Source: Paludibacter jiangxiensis (lineage in GTDB: Bacteria > Bacteroidota > Bacteroidia > Bacteroidales > Paludibacteraceae). From it: 64,000 nt of DNA. The stretch's first letter is position 1. Each line of letters opens with the position of its first letter. Shown in pieces: positions 9,261 through 18,439 of the stretch. The notes under the pieces are model-generated. The model was not told the DNA's origin, ran no database searches, and saw only the letters and a list, made by a program, of their open reading frames with translations. A program made the position numbers and the translations under genes. The stretch lies in contig NZ_BDCR01000002.1 in assembly GCF_001618385.1 (NCBI RefSeq), forward strand, positions 62,001 through 126,000, given 5' to 3'.

Positions 9261-10133
9261 ATGAAAAAAGCTTATGTATTTCCCGGTCAGGGTGCCCAGT
9301 TCGTAGGAATGGGTAAGGATTTGTATGATAACAATCCTTTGGCAAAGGAACTTTTTGAAAAAGCAAATGAAATTCTGGGATTCCGTATCACAGATTTAAT
9401 GTTTGCAGGAACTGACGAAGATTTGCGTCAGACAAAAGTAACGCAACCTGCAATTTTCCTTCATTCTGTTATTCTGGCGAAAACCCTTGGTGCAGAATTT
9501 GCTCCGGAAATGACTGCCGGTCACTCTTTGGGCGAATTTTCAGCATTGGTTGCAGCAGGTGCTCTTTCATTCGAAGATGGATTGAAACTGGTTTCTGCCC
9601 GTGCTCAGGCTATGCAGAAAGCTTGCGAAAAACAACCTTCTACAATGGCCGCTGTTCTTGGTCTTGAAGACGCTAAAGTGGAAGAAATTTGTGCTTCGGT
9701 TGAAGGCGTTGTGGTTCCTGCTAACTATAACTGTCCGGGTCAGTTGGTTATTTCCGGTGAAGTGGAAGCAATCCAGACAGCTTGCGAGTTGCTGAAAGCT
9801 GCCGGTGCCAAACGTGCTTTGGTTCTTTCGGTTGGTGGTGCATTCCACTCTCCGTTGATGGAACCGGCTCGTGTTGAACTCGAAGAAGCTATTGCCCGTA
9901 CACAGTTCTCAGCTCCGGTTTGCCCTGTTTACCAGAATGTAAACGCTCAGCCTCAGACAGATCCTGAAGTAATCAAACAAAACCTGATTGCGCAGTTGAC
10001 CTCTCCGGTACGCTGGACACAAACCGTTCAGAATATGATAGCTGACGGCGCAGGCTGGTTCCGTGAACTCGGCCCCGGCACAGTTCTTCAGGGTCTTGTG
10101 AAGAAAATCAACAAAGAAGTTGAAACTTGCTAA
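9261..10133 (+). CDS. fabD: Malonyl-CoA:ACP transacylase
   Basis: A 290-residue protein of the usual FabD length. It starts with AYVFPGQGAQ, has the nucleophile elbow GHSLGEF with S89, and the catalytic histidine H196 in GGAFHSPLM. It moves malonyl from CoA to acyl carrier protein to feed fatty-acid elongation in the cytoplasm. It is monocistronic here, with a strong terminator 30 bp after the stop. There are no other fab genes in the window. Confidence 0.96.
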   Translation: MKKAYVFPGQGAQFVGMGKDLYDNNPLAKELFEKANEILGFRITDLMFAGTDEDLRQTKVTQPAIFLHSVILAKTLGAEFAPEMTAGHSLGEFSALVAAGALSFEDGLKLVSARAQAMQKACEKQPSTMAAVLGLEDAKVEEICASVEGVVVPANYNCPGQLVISGEVEAIQTACELLKAAGAKRALVLSVGGAFHSPLMEPARVELEEAIARTQFSAPVCPVYQNVNAQPQTDPEVIKQNLIAQLTSPVRWTQTVQNMIADGAGWFRELGPGTVLQGLVKKINKEVETC

Positions 10134-10160
10134 GATACGGTAGTTAACGTATACGTCCGA

Positions 10161-10202
10161 AAGGGGAAAATGTGGTTTTATCCGCATTTTCCCCTTTTTT
10201 GT
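10161..10202 (+). terminator. Rho-independent terminator after fabD
   Basis: A long stem, AAGGGGAAAATG with CATTTTCCCCTT, closes around a short loop and runs into T residues. Confidence 0.9.
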
Positions 10203-10279
10203 TGTCAGTTAGAGGTTTGCTGTGGATGGGTTTCGATACTAACCATGGAGTGGTGGCTTATTTAGCTCTGCCGATTTTC

Positions 10280-10480
10280 AATTCAGCCCAACGTAAAGCG
10301 AAGCGAAACGTTGGGTTTCCTGATAAAGCAGATTTTGAGCCCTGTAAGGGCGATTTAAGCCGTCCTTACAGGACTTAAATCTGTTTGTTCGCATTGTACC
10401 CAAGGCTTCGCCATTGGGCTGAAGTAAATATGACTTTCAGTCAATTAAGGACTTAGCAGTCCCATCGTGCCGGGTGCTCA
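10280..10480. repeat. Cluster of intergenic palindromes
   Basis: The region 10203-10657 has no real gene. It holds consecutive inverted repeats: CCCAACGT/ACGTTGGG around 10287-10315, GCCCTGTAAGGGC around 10339-10351, and CCCAAGGCTTCGCCATTGGG around 10399-10418. A 68-codon open frame crosses these repeats and is not believable as a gene. Confidence 0.55.
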
Positions 10481-10653
10481 ACTTCCGATCCGAAGGGGCG
10501 AATGTTACAGAGGAGTTAGATGGAATTTAAGTGTGAATTGTTTGTTATGCAGGGTTTTGTAATATACACTCCGAATGCGCTATGATTTTTTATAAATGTT
10601 ATTCGATTTGACTTGTTATTTTAAATAAGCTAATGAACTGAATCCGATAATAT

Positions 10654-10665
10654 TTTGTACTTTTG
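10654..10665 (+). promoter_or_regulatory. -7 box TACTTTTG upstream of arginine decarboxylase
   Basis: TACTTTTG at 10658-10665 matches TAnnTTTG. It lies 151 bp before the start codon, leaving a long structured leader. Confidence 0.55.
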
Positions 10666-10681
10666 TAGCCCAATTTTAGTC

Positions 10682-10760
10682 GGTGGATTTCTTTTTGTGA
10701 AATCCGTGTGAGTTAGATTGGATTTTTTTTATCAATCCAAGTGAGTTGGATTTTCTGTTT
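10682..10760 (+). promoter_or_regulatory. Structured 5' leader of arginine decarboxylase
   Basis: GGATTTC (10685-10691) pairs with GAAATCC (10699-10705), and TTGGAT near 10719 pairs with ATCCAA (10735-10740). Two related direct repeats GTGAGTTRGATT occur at about 10708 and 10741. This may be a cis-regulatory leader; no known riboswitch class was recognised. Confidence 0.35.
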
Positions 10761-10816
10761 GTTATTTATAAATTGTCTTTTTATTTTATTTATTCTTTTA
10801 GAGAATTGATATTCGG

Positions 10817-12208
10817 ATGAAAAACAAGTATGTCGATTTAATTGAACAATCCTTCGAATTCCCAAACGAAGAGTTTACTGTAGAGGATAACGAACTCTAC
10901 TGGTATGGTGTTCCTCTGATGGATCTTATCAAGCAGTACGGAACTCCGCTGCGCGTTAGTTACCTGCCAAGCATTGCCAAGAAGATACAGCGGGCGCGCC
11001 GTATGTTTAACGTGGCAATGGCAAAGGTGGATTACAATGCGGATTATCACTATTGTTATTGTACCAAGAGTTCGCATTTCTCTTTTGTGATGGAAGAGGT
11101 GCTGAAGCACGGAGTTCACATTGAGACTTCATCGGCTTTTGATATAAACATTCTGGAATCTTTGTTTGAATCCGGACAACTTAAACCTGACACATTTGTG
11201 ATATGTAATGGATTTAAACGTCCTCATTATGTTGAGAACATCCAGAATCTGATAAATCTTGGTTTTGAAAATGTAGTTCCGGTACTTGATAACAAGTTCG
11301 AACTGGACTTGTTACTCAATGAGTTTGAACCTCAATTCAAAGTAGGTATCCGAATTGCTTCGGAAGAAGAACCCAAGTTTGATTTCTATACATCACGATT
11401 GGGTATCCGCTATAATGACATCATTCCTTATTATTGTGAAAAGATTCAGAACAATCCTCAGGTGGAGCTCAAAATGCTTCATTTCTTTATCAATACGGGA
11501 ATAAAAGATACGGCTTACTACTGGAATGAACTGAACAAGGCGGTCAATCTTTATTGCGAAATGAAGAAGATATGTCCGTCGCTCGACAGTCTGAATATCG
11601 GTGGTGGCTTCCCCATTCAGGCACACCTCGACTTCGTTTACGATTATGATTACATGGCCGAAGAAATCGTCGCTCAGATCAAAGCAATCTGTACACAAAA
11701 CGAGGTGCCAGAGCCACATATCTTTACCGAATTCGGTTCGTATACTGTCGGCGAAAGCGGCGCAATGCTCTATTCTATCGTCAACCAGAAGCAGCAGAAC
11801 GACCGTGAGTTGTGGAACATGATCGACAGTTCGTTTATGACAACGTTGCCCGATACCTGGGCCATCAACCAGCGTTACGTTTTCCTTGCCATCAATAACT
11901 GGGATTCTGAATATCAGCGCGTTCACCTGGGTGGATTAACCTGCGACAGCGAAGATTTCTATAATGCGGAGGCTCATTCGAATGCGGTGTTCCTTCCGAC
12001 AATGAAAGAAGATACCGAACAATACATCGGGTTCTTCCATATGGGAGCATATCAGGAATCACTCAGCGGGTTCGGAGGCATACAGCACTGTTTGATCCCG
12101 GCTCCGAAAGTGGTGGTGATTGATCTGGATGAAAACGGAGAATATGTTACTAAACTGTTTGCTAAAGAGCAAAGCTACAAATCGATGCTTAAAATTCTGG
12201 GCTATTAA
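10817..12208 (+). CDS. speA: Arginine decarboxylase-like PLP enzyme (fold type III)
   Basis: A 463-residue alanine-racemase-fold decarboxylase. The PLP lysine is K84 in YCYCTKSSHF, the phosphate-binding glycine loop is NIGGGFP, and the C-terminal sheet domain carries CDSEDFY, where the substrate-binding Cys/Asp/Tyr of the family sit. It is shorter than E. coli SpeA (about 660) and belongs to the ~460-residue Bacteroidetes group usually named arginine decarboxylase, the entry to agmatine and spermidine. Diaminopimelate or carboxynorspermidine decarboxylase are less likely; a true LysA is present at 52909. It has a long leader with hairpins. Confidence 0.75.
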   Translation: MKNKYVDLIEQSFEFPNEEFTVEDNELYWYGVPLMDLIKQYGTPLRVSYLPSIAKKIQRARRMFNVAMAKVDYNADYHYCYCTKSSHFSFVMEEVLKHGVHIETSSAFDINILESLFESGQLKPDTFVICNGFKRPHYVENIQNLINLGFENVVPVLDNKFELDLLLNEFEPQFKVGIRIASEEEPKFDFYTSRLGIRYNDIIPYYCEKIQNNPQVELKMLHFFINTGIKDTAYYWNELNKAVNLYCEMKKICPSLDSLNIGGGFPIQAHLDFVYDYDYMAEEIVAQIKAICTQNEVPEPHIFTEFGSYTVGESGAMLYSIVNQKQQNDRELWNMIDSSFMTTLPDTWAINQRYVFLAINNWDSEYQRVHLGGLTCDSEDFYNAEAHSNAVFLPTMKEDTEQYIGFFHMGAYQESLSGFGGIQHCLIPAPKVVVIDLDENGEYVTKLFAKEQSYKSMLKILGY

Positions 12209-12278
12209 TAAGTTCTTGTTAATCTCACAAGAAATTTGCAATTTTGTACGCTGTAAAAAGCTTTTTACTCTAAATTCT

Positions 12279-12746
12279 ATGACGATGAAGAAATTAATTT
12301 ATTTGGCTCTTATTGTGCCTTCTATTCTGGTTGTTTCCTGCAAAACCACACATCCGGCAGGTATCTACGCGAAAGCTCAGTCGACAGAACAACAATCATC
12401 AGTGATTGCTGCTCCGGCAACACAGGCTCAGGTTCCTTCGAATCCTGTATCAGGAAAGGAAAATGTTCGTAAAGAAAATTTCAAGCCTATTGCAACAGAG
12501 ACCAACCAGGATGTGGTGAATAAAAAATATCATGTGGTAGTAGGTAGCTTTGGTAGTCAGCTCAACGCTCAAAACCTTGCTGCAACATTGAAAAAAGAAG
12601 GAAAAAATCCGGCAGTTGTTGTCAACGAAAACAATATGTACCGTGTAATTATTGCTTCTTATGACGATTATGCTCAGGCAACCAGTGCAAAAGTAGAATT
12701 ACAGTCGCGTTTCGCCGACGCATGGCTGCTGGTACAAAATAAATAA
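12279..12746 (+). CDS. SPOR-domain lipoprotein
   Basis: About 155 residues. A lipoprotein signal ends in LVVSC with Cys near residue 20. A low-complexity Ala/Gln/Pro linker leads to a C-terminal SPOR domain (KYHVVVGSFGSQLNAQNLAATL ... YRVIIASYDDYAQATSA). SPOR domains bind denuded peptidoglycan glycans, so it is probably an envelope or division-site protein. The start at 12279 (or 12285) is chosen because it gives the lipoprotein signal. Two hairpins follow the stop. Confidence 0.85.
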   Translation: MTMKKLIYLALIVPSILVVSCKTTHPAGIYAKAQSTEQQSSVIAAPATQAQVPSNPVSGKENVRKENFKPIATETNQDVVNKKYHVVVGSFGSQLNAQNLAATLKKEGKNPAVVVNENNMYRVIIASYDDYAQATSAKVELQSRFADAWLLVQNK

Positions 12747-12761
12747 TCACTTCTGATTGTT

Positions 12762-12832
12762 GGCGAAACCACTCAGAAAGTGTTTCGCCGGTCAAAAGAG
12801 CTGACAGGCTATTGAGTTTGTCGGCTCTTTTC
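12762..12832 (+). terminator. Tandem hairpins after SPOR gene
   Basis: GGCGAAAC (12762-12769) pairs with GTTTCGCC (12782-12789). Then AAAAGAGC (12794-12801) pairs with GCTCTTTT (12824-12831) and runs into T residues. The second has terminator form. Confidence 0.7.
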
Positions 12833-12845
12833 TTGTCTTATCACT

Positions 12846-13060
12846 GAAGTTGTCTTGATTTTGCATAATTACGCTCCTAACGGAGCTCTTGATTGTTGGA
12901 TTTGAATGATTCTACCATAATGTTGCTCCTAACGGAGCCTTTTTAGCTTCTGAGAAGCGATTCCCGATAGCTATCGGGAGGTAGAAAAATTTGATTAAGA
13001 TGCACCAAAGAGCTCCGTTAGGAGCAACATTATAATCTAACAAAAAATAGAGACGACTTC
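12846..13060 (-). repeat. Palindromic MITE-like element, copy 2 (inverted)
   Basis: The reverse complement of this 215-bp stretch aligns along its whole length with 4286-4480. It carries the same GCTCC-TAACG-GGAGC palindromes, with an extra CCCGATAGCTATCGGG palindrome inserted at 12973-12982 or so. Its two ends form an imperfect terminal inverted repeat, GAAGTYGTCTYKATTTT. It occupies most of the gap between the SPOR gene and the MATE gene and stops 5 bp before a promoter box. Confidence 0.8.
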
Positions 13061-13064
13061 ACTT

Positions 13065-13072
13065 TATATTTG
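13065..13072 (+). promoter_or_regulatory. -7 box TATATTTG for the MATE gene
   Basis: A perfect TAnnTTTG, 15 bp before the ATG at 13088. It adjoins the right end of the repeat element, so the element supplies the upstream promoter context. Confidence 0.6.
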
Positions 13073-13087
13073 CAGAAAATTGATTCT

Positions 13088-14410
13088 ATGTACAACCTCA
13101 AACATATTTGGCATCTTACTTATCCGATAATTCTGACGCTATTGGCGCAGAATCTGGTAAATCTTACCGACTCTGCTTTTCTGGGAAGAGTGGGAGAGGT
13201 GGAACTTGGCGCATCTGCTCTGGCCGGTGTGTTTTACCTTGCCGTGTTTGTGGTGGGAATGGGCTTCAGTTCCGGCTCGCAAATATTGATTGGCAGACGT
13301 AATGGCGAACAAAATTATCGTCAGATAGGCGAAGTGTTCAATCAGGGAATGATTTTCACCTTGCTGCTGGCGCTATTCGTTTTTCTGCTCAGTTTCTTTT
13401 TTGCAGCCCCGTTGATGCGCTCTTTTGTTCATTCGCACGCTGTCTGCAATGCCACTATTGAATACCTCAATTTCCGCATCTTCGGTTTCTTCTTTGCGTT
13501 TATCAACCTGATGTTTCGGGCATTCTATGTGGGTGTGATGCGGACAAAGGTGCTGACATTGAGCGCGTTTATCACTACGGGTGTGAATGTTCTGCTAAAC
13601 TATCCGTTAATCTTCGGACACTGGGGATTACCAAGCCTTGGTATAGGAGGGGCAGCGCTGGCGTCGGTCATTGCAGAAGCAGCTACCACGTTGTTTTATT
13701 TTATCTATACATGGAAAGCCGTTGATACAAAGCGCTTCGGATTGTTTGAGATGCATCGGTTTAGCTGGCAAACGGTTCGTCAGATTCTTGATATCTCCCT
13801 GTTTATAATGATGCAGATCTTTCTGTCTGTGTCAACCTGGTTCTTGTTCTTTATGTTTATTGAACAAACAGGTGAGCGTCCGCTGGCTATTTCAAATATT
13901 ATCCGTAGTCTCTACTCGTTGTTGGGACTGCCGGTGATGGCATTCGGGCAAACCATCAGCACCATTGTGAGTAATCTGATAGGCGAAGGCCGGCAGGAAG
14001 AGGTACTGCCTACCATCCGAAGGCAATTCCGTGTGGCGCTCGGAGCGGTGATTCCGGTTGCTGTTTTTGCAGCATTATTCCCAAAATTACTAGCCTCCAT
14101 TTATACGGATAACAGCGAATTAGTCAATGCGGCTGTCCCGTCGATGTATGTGTTCTGTGGGGTGTTGTTTGTTTTTGCTTTCGGCTGTATATGGTTCAAC
14201 GCTCTATCCGGAACCGGAAATACACGCATGGCATTGCTTTTTGATATGACAACGCTGGTGGTTTATATGGCCTATAACTATGTGGTGAACTTTGTATTTC
14301 ACTGGTCGGTGGCGATTGCCTGGATGTCCGAAATCGTCTATTGGCTTGGACTTGGTACGATGTGCTACCTCTATTTCCATTTCGGAAACTGGAGAGCCCG
14401 AAAAATATAA
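13088..14410 (+). CDS. MATE family efflux transporter
   Basis: A 440-residue membrane protein with about 12 helices arranged as two similar halves. The N-terminal half has PIILTLLAQNLVNLTDSAFLGRVGE, a clear MATE signature, and the second half has the matching FGQTISTIVSNLIGEGR. MATE proteins export drugs or metabolites in exchange for Na+ or H+. The ATG at 13088 is used; an upstream TTG at 13070 lies inside the promoter box and is unlikely. The substrate is unknown. Confidence 0.92.
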   Translation: MYNLKHIWHLTYPIILTLLAQNLVNLTDSAFLGRVGEVELGASALAGVFYLAVFVVGMGFSSGSQILIGRRNGEQNYRQIGEVFNQGMIFTLLLALFVFLLSFFFAAPLMRSFVHSHAVCNATIEYLNFRIFGFFFAFINLMFRAFYVGVMRTKVLTLSAFITTGVNVLLNYPLIFGHWGLPSLGIGGAALASVIAEAATTLFYFIYTWKAVDTKRFGLFEMHRFSWQTVRQILDISLFIMMQIFLSVSTWFLFFMFIEQTGERPLAISNIIRSLYSLLGLPVMAFGQTISTIVSNLIGEGRQEEVLPTIRRQFRVALGAVIPVAVFAALFPKLLASIYTDNSELVNAAVPSMYVFCGVLFVFAFGCIWFNALSGTGNTRMALLFDMTTLVVYMAYNYVVNFVFHWSVAIAWMSEIVYWLGLGTMCYLYFHFGNWRARKI

Positions 14411-14419
14411 TTTTCGATT

Positions 14420-15100
14420 CTATTCGCAGAAACGATAGCCGATACCCGATTCTGTAATGATGTAGACAGGCAGGGAGGGATTATCTTCTAACTTCTTCCT
14501 TAACTGGGCGACAAACACCCGCAGATATTGTGTCTGTTCCAGGTAGCTATAACCCCATATCTCTTTCAGGATAAAAGTGTGAGTGAGAACTTTCCCTGCA
14601 TTTTTTGCCATCAGTGCTAATAGAGAAAATTCGGTGGAGGTAAGTTTTATCACTTCGCCGTTTTTTTTGACGATATGATTCACGGCGTCAATCTCCAGAT
14701 TGTTGAATGTAAAAACAGAGTGCACGGTGTTGGCTTGTGCCGAAAAACGGAGTGATGAACGTACGCGGGCAGACAGCTCGCCCGTACGGAACGGCTTGGT
14801 AAGATAATCATTGGCCCCGCTATCGAGAGCTTTTACAATATCTTCTTCCGAACTGCGTACCGAAAGGATGATAACAGGTCCGGCATACCATTCGCGCAAT
14901 TTCTTCAGAACCATCTGGCCGTCCATATCGGGCAATCCCAGATCGAGGATGACCAGATGCGGATTATGACTGGCCGCCATCATCAGTCCGTCTTTCCCGG
15001 TGGTGGCTTCCAGAATAGTGTAGCCGCCAGACTGGAGTGTTATCTCAAGCAGCCGCCTGATTGCGCTTTCATCATCTATTATCAGTATTGTTTCAGCCAT
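14420..15100 (-). CDS. kdpE: KdpE-type response regulator
   Basis: A 226-residue OmpR/PhoB-type regulator. The receiver domain (1-120) has the acidic pocket D9-D10 and phosphoacceptor D53 in VILDLGLPD; the winged-helix domain (130-226) ends with GIGYRFCE. It is the partner of the KdpD kinase encoded upstream on the same strand. A 310-bp gap separates the two genes and a -7 box lies 27 bp before this start, so kdpE may be transcribed separately as well. It controls the kdp potassium-uptake genes. Confidence 0.92.
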   Translation of the reverse strand: MAETILIIDDESAIRRLLEITLQSGGYTILEATTGKDGLMMAASHNPHLVILDLGLPDMDGQMVLKKLREWYAGPVIILSVRSSEEDIVKALDSGANDYLTKPFRTGELSARVRSSLRFSAQANTVHSVFTFNNLEIDAVNHIVKKNGEVIKLTSTEFSLLALMAKNAGKVLTHTFILKEIWGYSYLEQTQYLRVFVAQLRKKLEDNPSLPVYIITESGIGYRFCE

Positions 15101-15126
15101 ATTCTTTTAGCAAAAAGAGGAAAGGA

Positions 15127-15134
15127 CAAAGATA
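15127..15134 (-). promoter_or_regulatory. -7 box TATCTTTG for kdpE
   Basis: The top strand reads CAAAGATA at 15127-15134. It is a perfect TAnnTTTG on the minus strand, about 27 bp from the kdpE start. Confidence 0.55.
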
Positions 15135-15219
15135 GCGAACTATTTTCGCATACAGAATGCACGGAAGCAACAGATAAACACCGAAAATATCTTTGGAATT
15201 CAGCTATTTCATATTATTC

Positions 15220-15263
15220 ATGCGGATCAGGAGTTTTGTAATTATTACAACTCCTGATTCGCA
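15220..15263. repeat. Long hairpin between kdpD and kdpE
   Basis: ATGCGGATCAGGAGTT pairs with AACTCCTGATTCGCAT around a TGTAAT/ATTACA core, one mismatch. No T-run follows on either strand, so it is not a classic terminator. The rest of the 310-bp gap holds no gene. Confidence 0.6.
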
Positions 15264-15410
15264 TTATTCATAGGTAGTTAGTCGTCAGTAGAAAATCTGC
15301 CTTAGGGCAAGTTTCTATCAAAATAGAATAAAAATGGAAGTGTGAAAAGCCAATCTTAAAACATAAGTTGCTGTTGTTCTCGTTACTACCTCCTGTGTAG
15401 ATCCATAAAA

Positions 15411-18101
15411 TCAGTGTAATCCGTGTGCTTCGTTATTTTCGATTGTATATTTTCCGGTCGGTATTTTGATGGTAATCAGGGCACCGCCATGTGCGCGATT
15501 TTCAAACCGGATAGTTCCCTGATGTGCATCCACAAACCCTTTCACGATAGATAACCCGAGGCCGATCCCTCCGGCAACGCGATTGTTGGCCCGGTAGAAT
15601 TTATTGCAAAGATAGGGAATAGATTCGGGAGGAAACCCGGTTCCCCGGTCCATTACCTGAATAACCAAATGATGATGATCGTAGTAGAACTTGATTCGTA
15701 TGGTAGTTTTGGGTTGCGAGTGTTGGGTGGCATTGTACACCAGATTGTGCACCACCTGTTCCATCAATCCGAAATCAAATTTAACCAGCGGCATATTCTC
15801 GGGAATGATAACCTCCGTATGGAATGGTTTCAGTTTATCGTGCAGGTTGGAAATAACTTTGTTGGCCAAATCGTGCACATCGTGCCAATCAATGGATGGG
15901 GTAATGCGATCCGACTCCAGGCGTGACATGTTCAGCAGGTTTTCGATCAGTCGGTTGAGACGATCAGAGGCCATAAAGATCTCCTGTGCAAGTTGCTGTT
16001 GCAGTTCCTGATCGCTGTTTTTCTGGAGCAGCGTTTCGGATGCCCCCATGAGCGTAGAAACCGGAATGCGCAATTCGTGCGAAATGGAATTGAAAAGCGT
16101 TTTATATAGCTTTTCCGACTCATTGAGCACCGAAGCCCGTCGGGCAATTTCGTTCAGCAATTCCCGTTCCAGCGCATTGGTGAGCTGCACCCGAAACGTA
16201 TCCCAGAACATCTCCATCTCGCCCCGAAAAGGCTTTTGTGGCTTTACCAACAAGACTCCCGTATTGATTCGTTTCCCTTTTAACGGATAAAAAGTAAGAT
16301 CGGTCGCCGGCAGGGTATCGGTATATTTTCCAGCCTTCTTTACATGTTTATAGACCCACGCGGCGATGCTGTGTTCTGTGCTCTGCAACTCTATCTTCGA
16401 ATCGGCTGGCAATAAGGTCGTTTGCAAACCGGTTTCGTCTTCACACAAAAGTATGGCGCTTTCGATGTCGAAATATTTGCGAATGTGTGTCACTGCCTGT
16501 TCTATCACTTCCTGTGTTCCGGAAGCCGAAGCCAGCACTTTCGAAAGTTCGTACAGGGCGCTTGTGCGCTGTTCTCGGTCGCGTGCCAGTCGTTGCTGAC
16601 TGCGTAAACGGGCTGTCAATACCCCGTTGATGATGGCTACAGAGAAAAATGTTCCGAACATCATCAAATCTTCGGGTTTGGCAATGTAAAAGGTGAGCGG
16701 TGGATTGATGAAAAAGAAATCCCACAGCATAGCTCCGAGTGCGGCGGCAAGCAAAATAGGACCGGTACTAAAAAAGAGCGCTACCAGCGAAACGGCAAAA
16801 AGCAGAATGTAAGAGACGACCTGATAACCAACAAAACCTTTGCACAAATAACAGAGTAATACCGCCAGCAGCATCACGGCAGCACTTGCCAGATAGGCTT
16901 TGGGTGACGAACGGAATTCGGATGAAGCAAAGGCAAAACGCTTTTGTCGTTTCTTCATCTCCTTGGCTCCGACTACGTAAATGTCGATATCGCCGCTATC
17001 GTGAATCAGTTTGGAGACCAGATCGCCCCGCAATAGTTCGCGCAAGCCCTTTCGTTGTGATTTTCCCACCAGAATATGGGTCACGTTTTCGCGCTGGGCA
17101 ATATTGAGGATTCCTCTTGAAAGATCTGTGTCGGTAGTGGAGAGATAGTGTGCTCCCAACTGTTTTGCCAGGGCAATGTTTTTGTTAAGTTGTTCCTGAT
17201 CCTCCGGCGAAAGCGTTTCCGTTTTTTGCACATAAACGGCAATCAGCGAAGCATCCATGGTGTAAGAGAGACTCTTGGCCCAACGAATCAGCCATGCGGA
17301 ATAAGGGCTGGGGCCGATGGCTACCATCAGGCGCAATCCTGATTTCCAGGGACCGGGTATGCGGCGGGTTTGCATGTATTCCCGCAGTTGCTTATCGACC
17401 CGGTCGGCCACCAACCGCAGTGACATTTCGCGCAGTGCCGTAATGTTCCCTTTCCTGAAGAAATTACGGATTGCCTCTTGCGAACGTTCCGGTGTATACA
17501 CTTTTCCTTCGGCAAGACGTTGTAACAGTTCATCGGCGGTCAGATCCACCAGCTCTATTTCATCTGCCGCTTCCAACACATCGTCAGGCACTGTTTCACG
17601 AATAGAGACTCCAGTGATTTGGGTCACCGTATCGGTACGGCTTTCGATGTGTTGTACATTCAGCGTTGTGAATACGTCAATGCCGTTGTTGATCAGCTCC
17701 TGCACATCCTGATAACGTTTGGTATGACGGCTTCCGGGTGCATTGGTATGCGCCAGTTCGTCAATCAACACCACCTGCGGCTTACGGGCAATAATGGCAT
17801 CAATGTCCACCTCACGAAACAGGGTGTCACGATAACTGATCTGGTATGGAGGAATAATTTCCAGGCCTTCTACCAGTTTGTCCGTTTCAGGACGGCCGTG
17901 CGTTTCCACATATCCGATCACCACATCCACCTTTTTCCCCTTTTCCAGGTGGGCAGCCTGCAACATGGTGTAAGTTTTACCCACACCGGCACACATTCCG
18001 AAAAAGATTTTCAGTTTGCCCAGTTTGTTTTTATCCTCCTGCTCTTTCAAAGAAGCCAGCAGTTCATCGGGATCGGGGCGGTTTTCGTCGTAAATATTCA
18101 T
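15411..18101 (-). CDS. kdpD: Osmosensitive K+ channel histidine kinase KdpD
   Basis: An 896-residue full-length KdpD. Residues 20-230 form the KdpD N-terminal domain with Walker A GMCAGVGKT (35-43) and VVLIDELAHTNAPGS. A universal-stress-protein-like domain follows to about 370, then four membrane segments (about 400-500), a GAF domain, the phosphoacceptor helix SISHELRIP near residue 670, and an HATPase domain with DRGTGFPPE and GGIGLGLSIVKGF. It senses K+ limitation and phosphorylates KdpE. It lies 338 bp after kdpC, a gap filled by repeats. Confidence 0.96.
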   Translation of the reverse strand: MNIYDENRPDPDELLASLKEQEDKNKLGKLKIFFGMCAGVGKTYTMLQAAHLEKGKKVDVVIGYVETHGRPETDKLVEGLEIIPPYQISYRDTLFREVDIDAIIARKPQVVLIDELAHTNAPGSRHTKRYQDVQELINNGIDVFTTLNVQHIESRTDTVTQITGVSIRETVPDDVLEAADEIELVDLTADELLQRLAEGKVYTPERSQEAIRNFFRKGNITALREMSLRLVADRVDKQLREYMQTRRIPGPWKSGLRLMVAIGPSPYSAWLIRWAKSLSYTMDASLIAVYVQKTETLSPEDQEQLNKNIALAKQLGAHYLSTTDTDLSRGILNIAQRENVTHILVGKSQRKGLRELLRGDLVSKLIHDSGDIDIYVVGAKEMKKRQKRFAFASSEFRSSPKAYLASAAVMLLAVLLCYLCKGFVGYQVVSYILLFAVSLVALFFSTGPILLAAALGAMLWDFFFINPPLTFYIAKPEDLMMFGTFFSVAIINGVLTARLRSQQRLARDREQRTSALYELSKVLASASGTQEVIEQAVTHIRKYFDIESAILLCEDETGLQTTLLPADSKIELQSTEHSIAAWVYKHVKKAGKYTDTLPATDLTFYPLKGKRINTGVLLVKPQKPFRGEMEMFWDTFRVQLTNALERELLNEIARRASVLNESEKLYKTLFNSISHELRIPVSTLMGASETLLQKNSDQELQQQLAQEIFMASDRLNRLIENLLNMSRLESDRITPSIDWHDVHDLANKVISNLHDKLKPFHTEVIIPENMPLVKFDFGLMEQVVHNLVYNATQHSQPKTTIRIKFYYDHHHLVIQVMDRGTGFPPESIPYLCNKFYRANNRVAGGIGLGLSIVKGFVDAHQGTIRFENRAHGGALITIKIPTGKYTIENNEAHGLH

Positions 18102-18201
18102 AAGAAATATCTTTTTACCATGAAGGCATTAAGAGAATGAAGGTCAGTCATCATACGCTAATAGGAATAGCTATATTTCCCCAAGATTGAAACAAAATCA
18201 A

Positions 18202-18350
18202 ATTCGTCAGCCAATAGGAGCGATAGCTCTGTCTTCTTGGTTGTGACGTAGCAATGAACAGAATAAAGGGGCGTTAGCCCTGTCGTCTAAACCTGTTTTC
18301 TAACCAATCATACACAAAGAAATCAGAGCTAACGCCCCTCTCTATTAATC
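18202..18350. repeat. GGGGCGTTAGC palindromic repeat between kdpC and kdpD
   Basis: AGGGGCGTTAGCCCTG near 18268 and its partner CAGAGCTAACGCCCCT near 18325 form an inverted repeat with a ~45-nt spacer. A shorter AGGAGCGATAGCTCTG palindrome lies at about 18216. A TATATTTG box on the minus strand (18425-18432) could give kdpD/kdpE extra transcription. There is no gene in this 338-bp gap. Confidence 0.55.
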
Positions 18351-18439
18351 AGGTGTAGAATCGGATGATTGTTTAGGCATCCTTCCTTAATGGTTAATCC
18401 AATTGCTGTTACGTATTACAATGACAAATATACGTCGAT

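Noticed and set aside
10172-10378. 68-codon open frame after fabD
   Set aside because: It overlaps the fabD terminator and a cluster of palindromes, has no family resemblance and no start signals.
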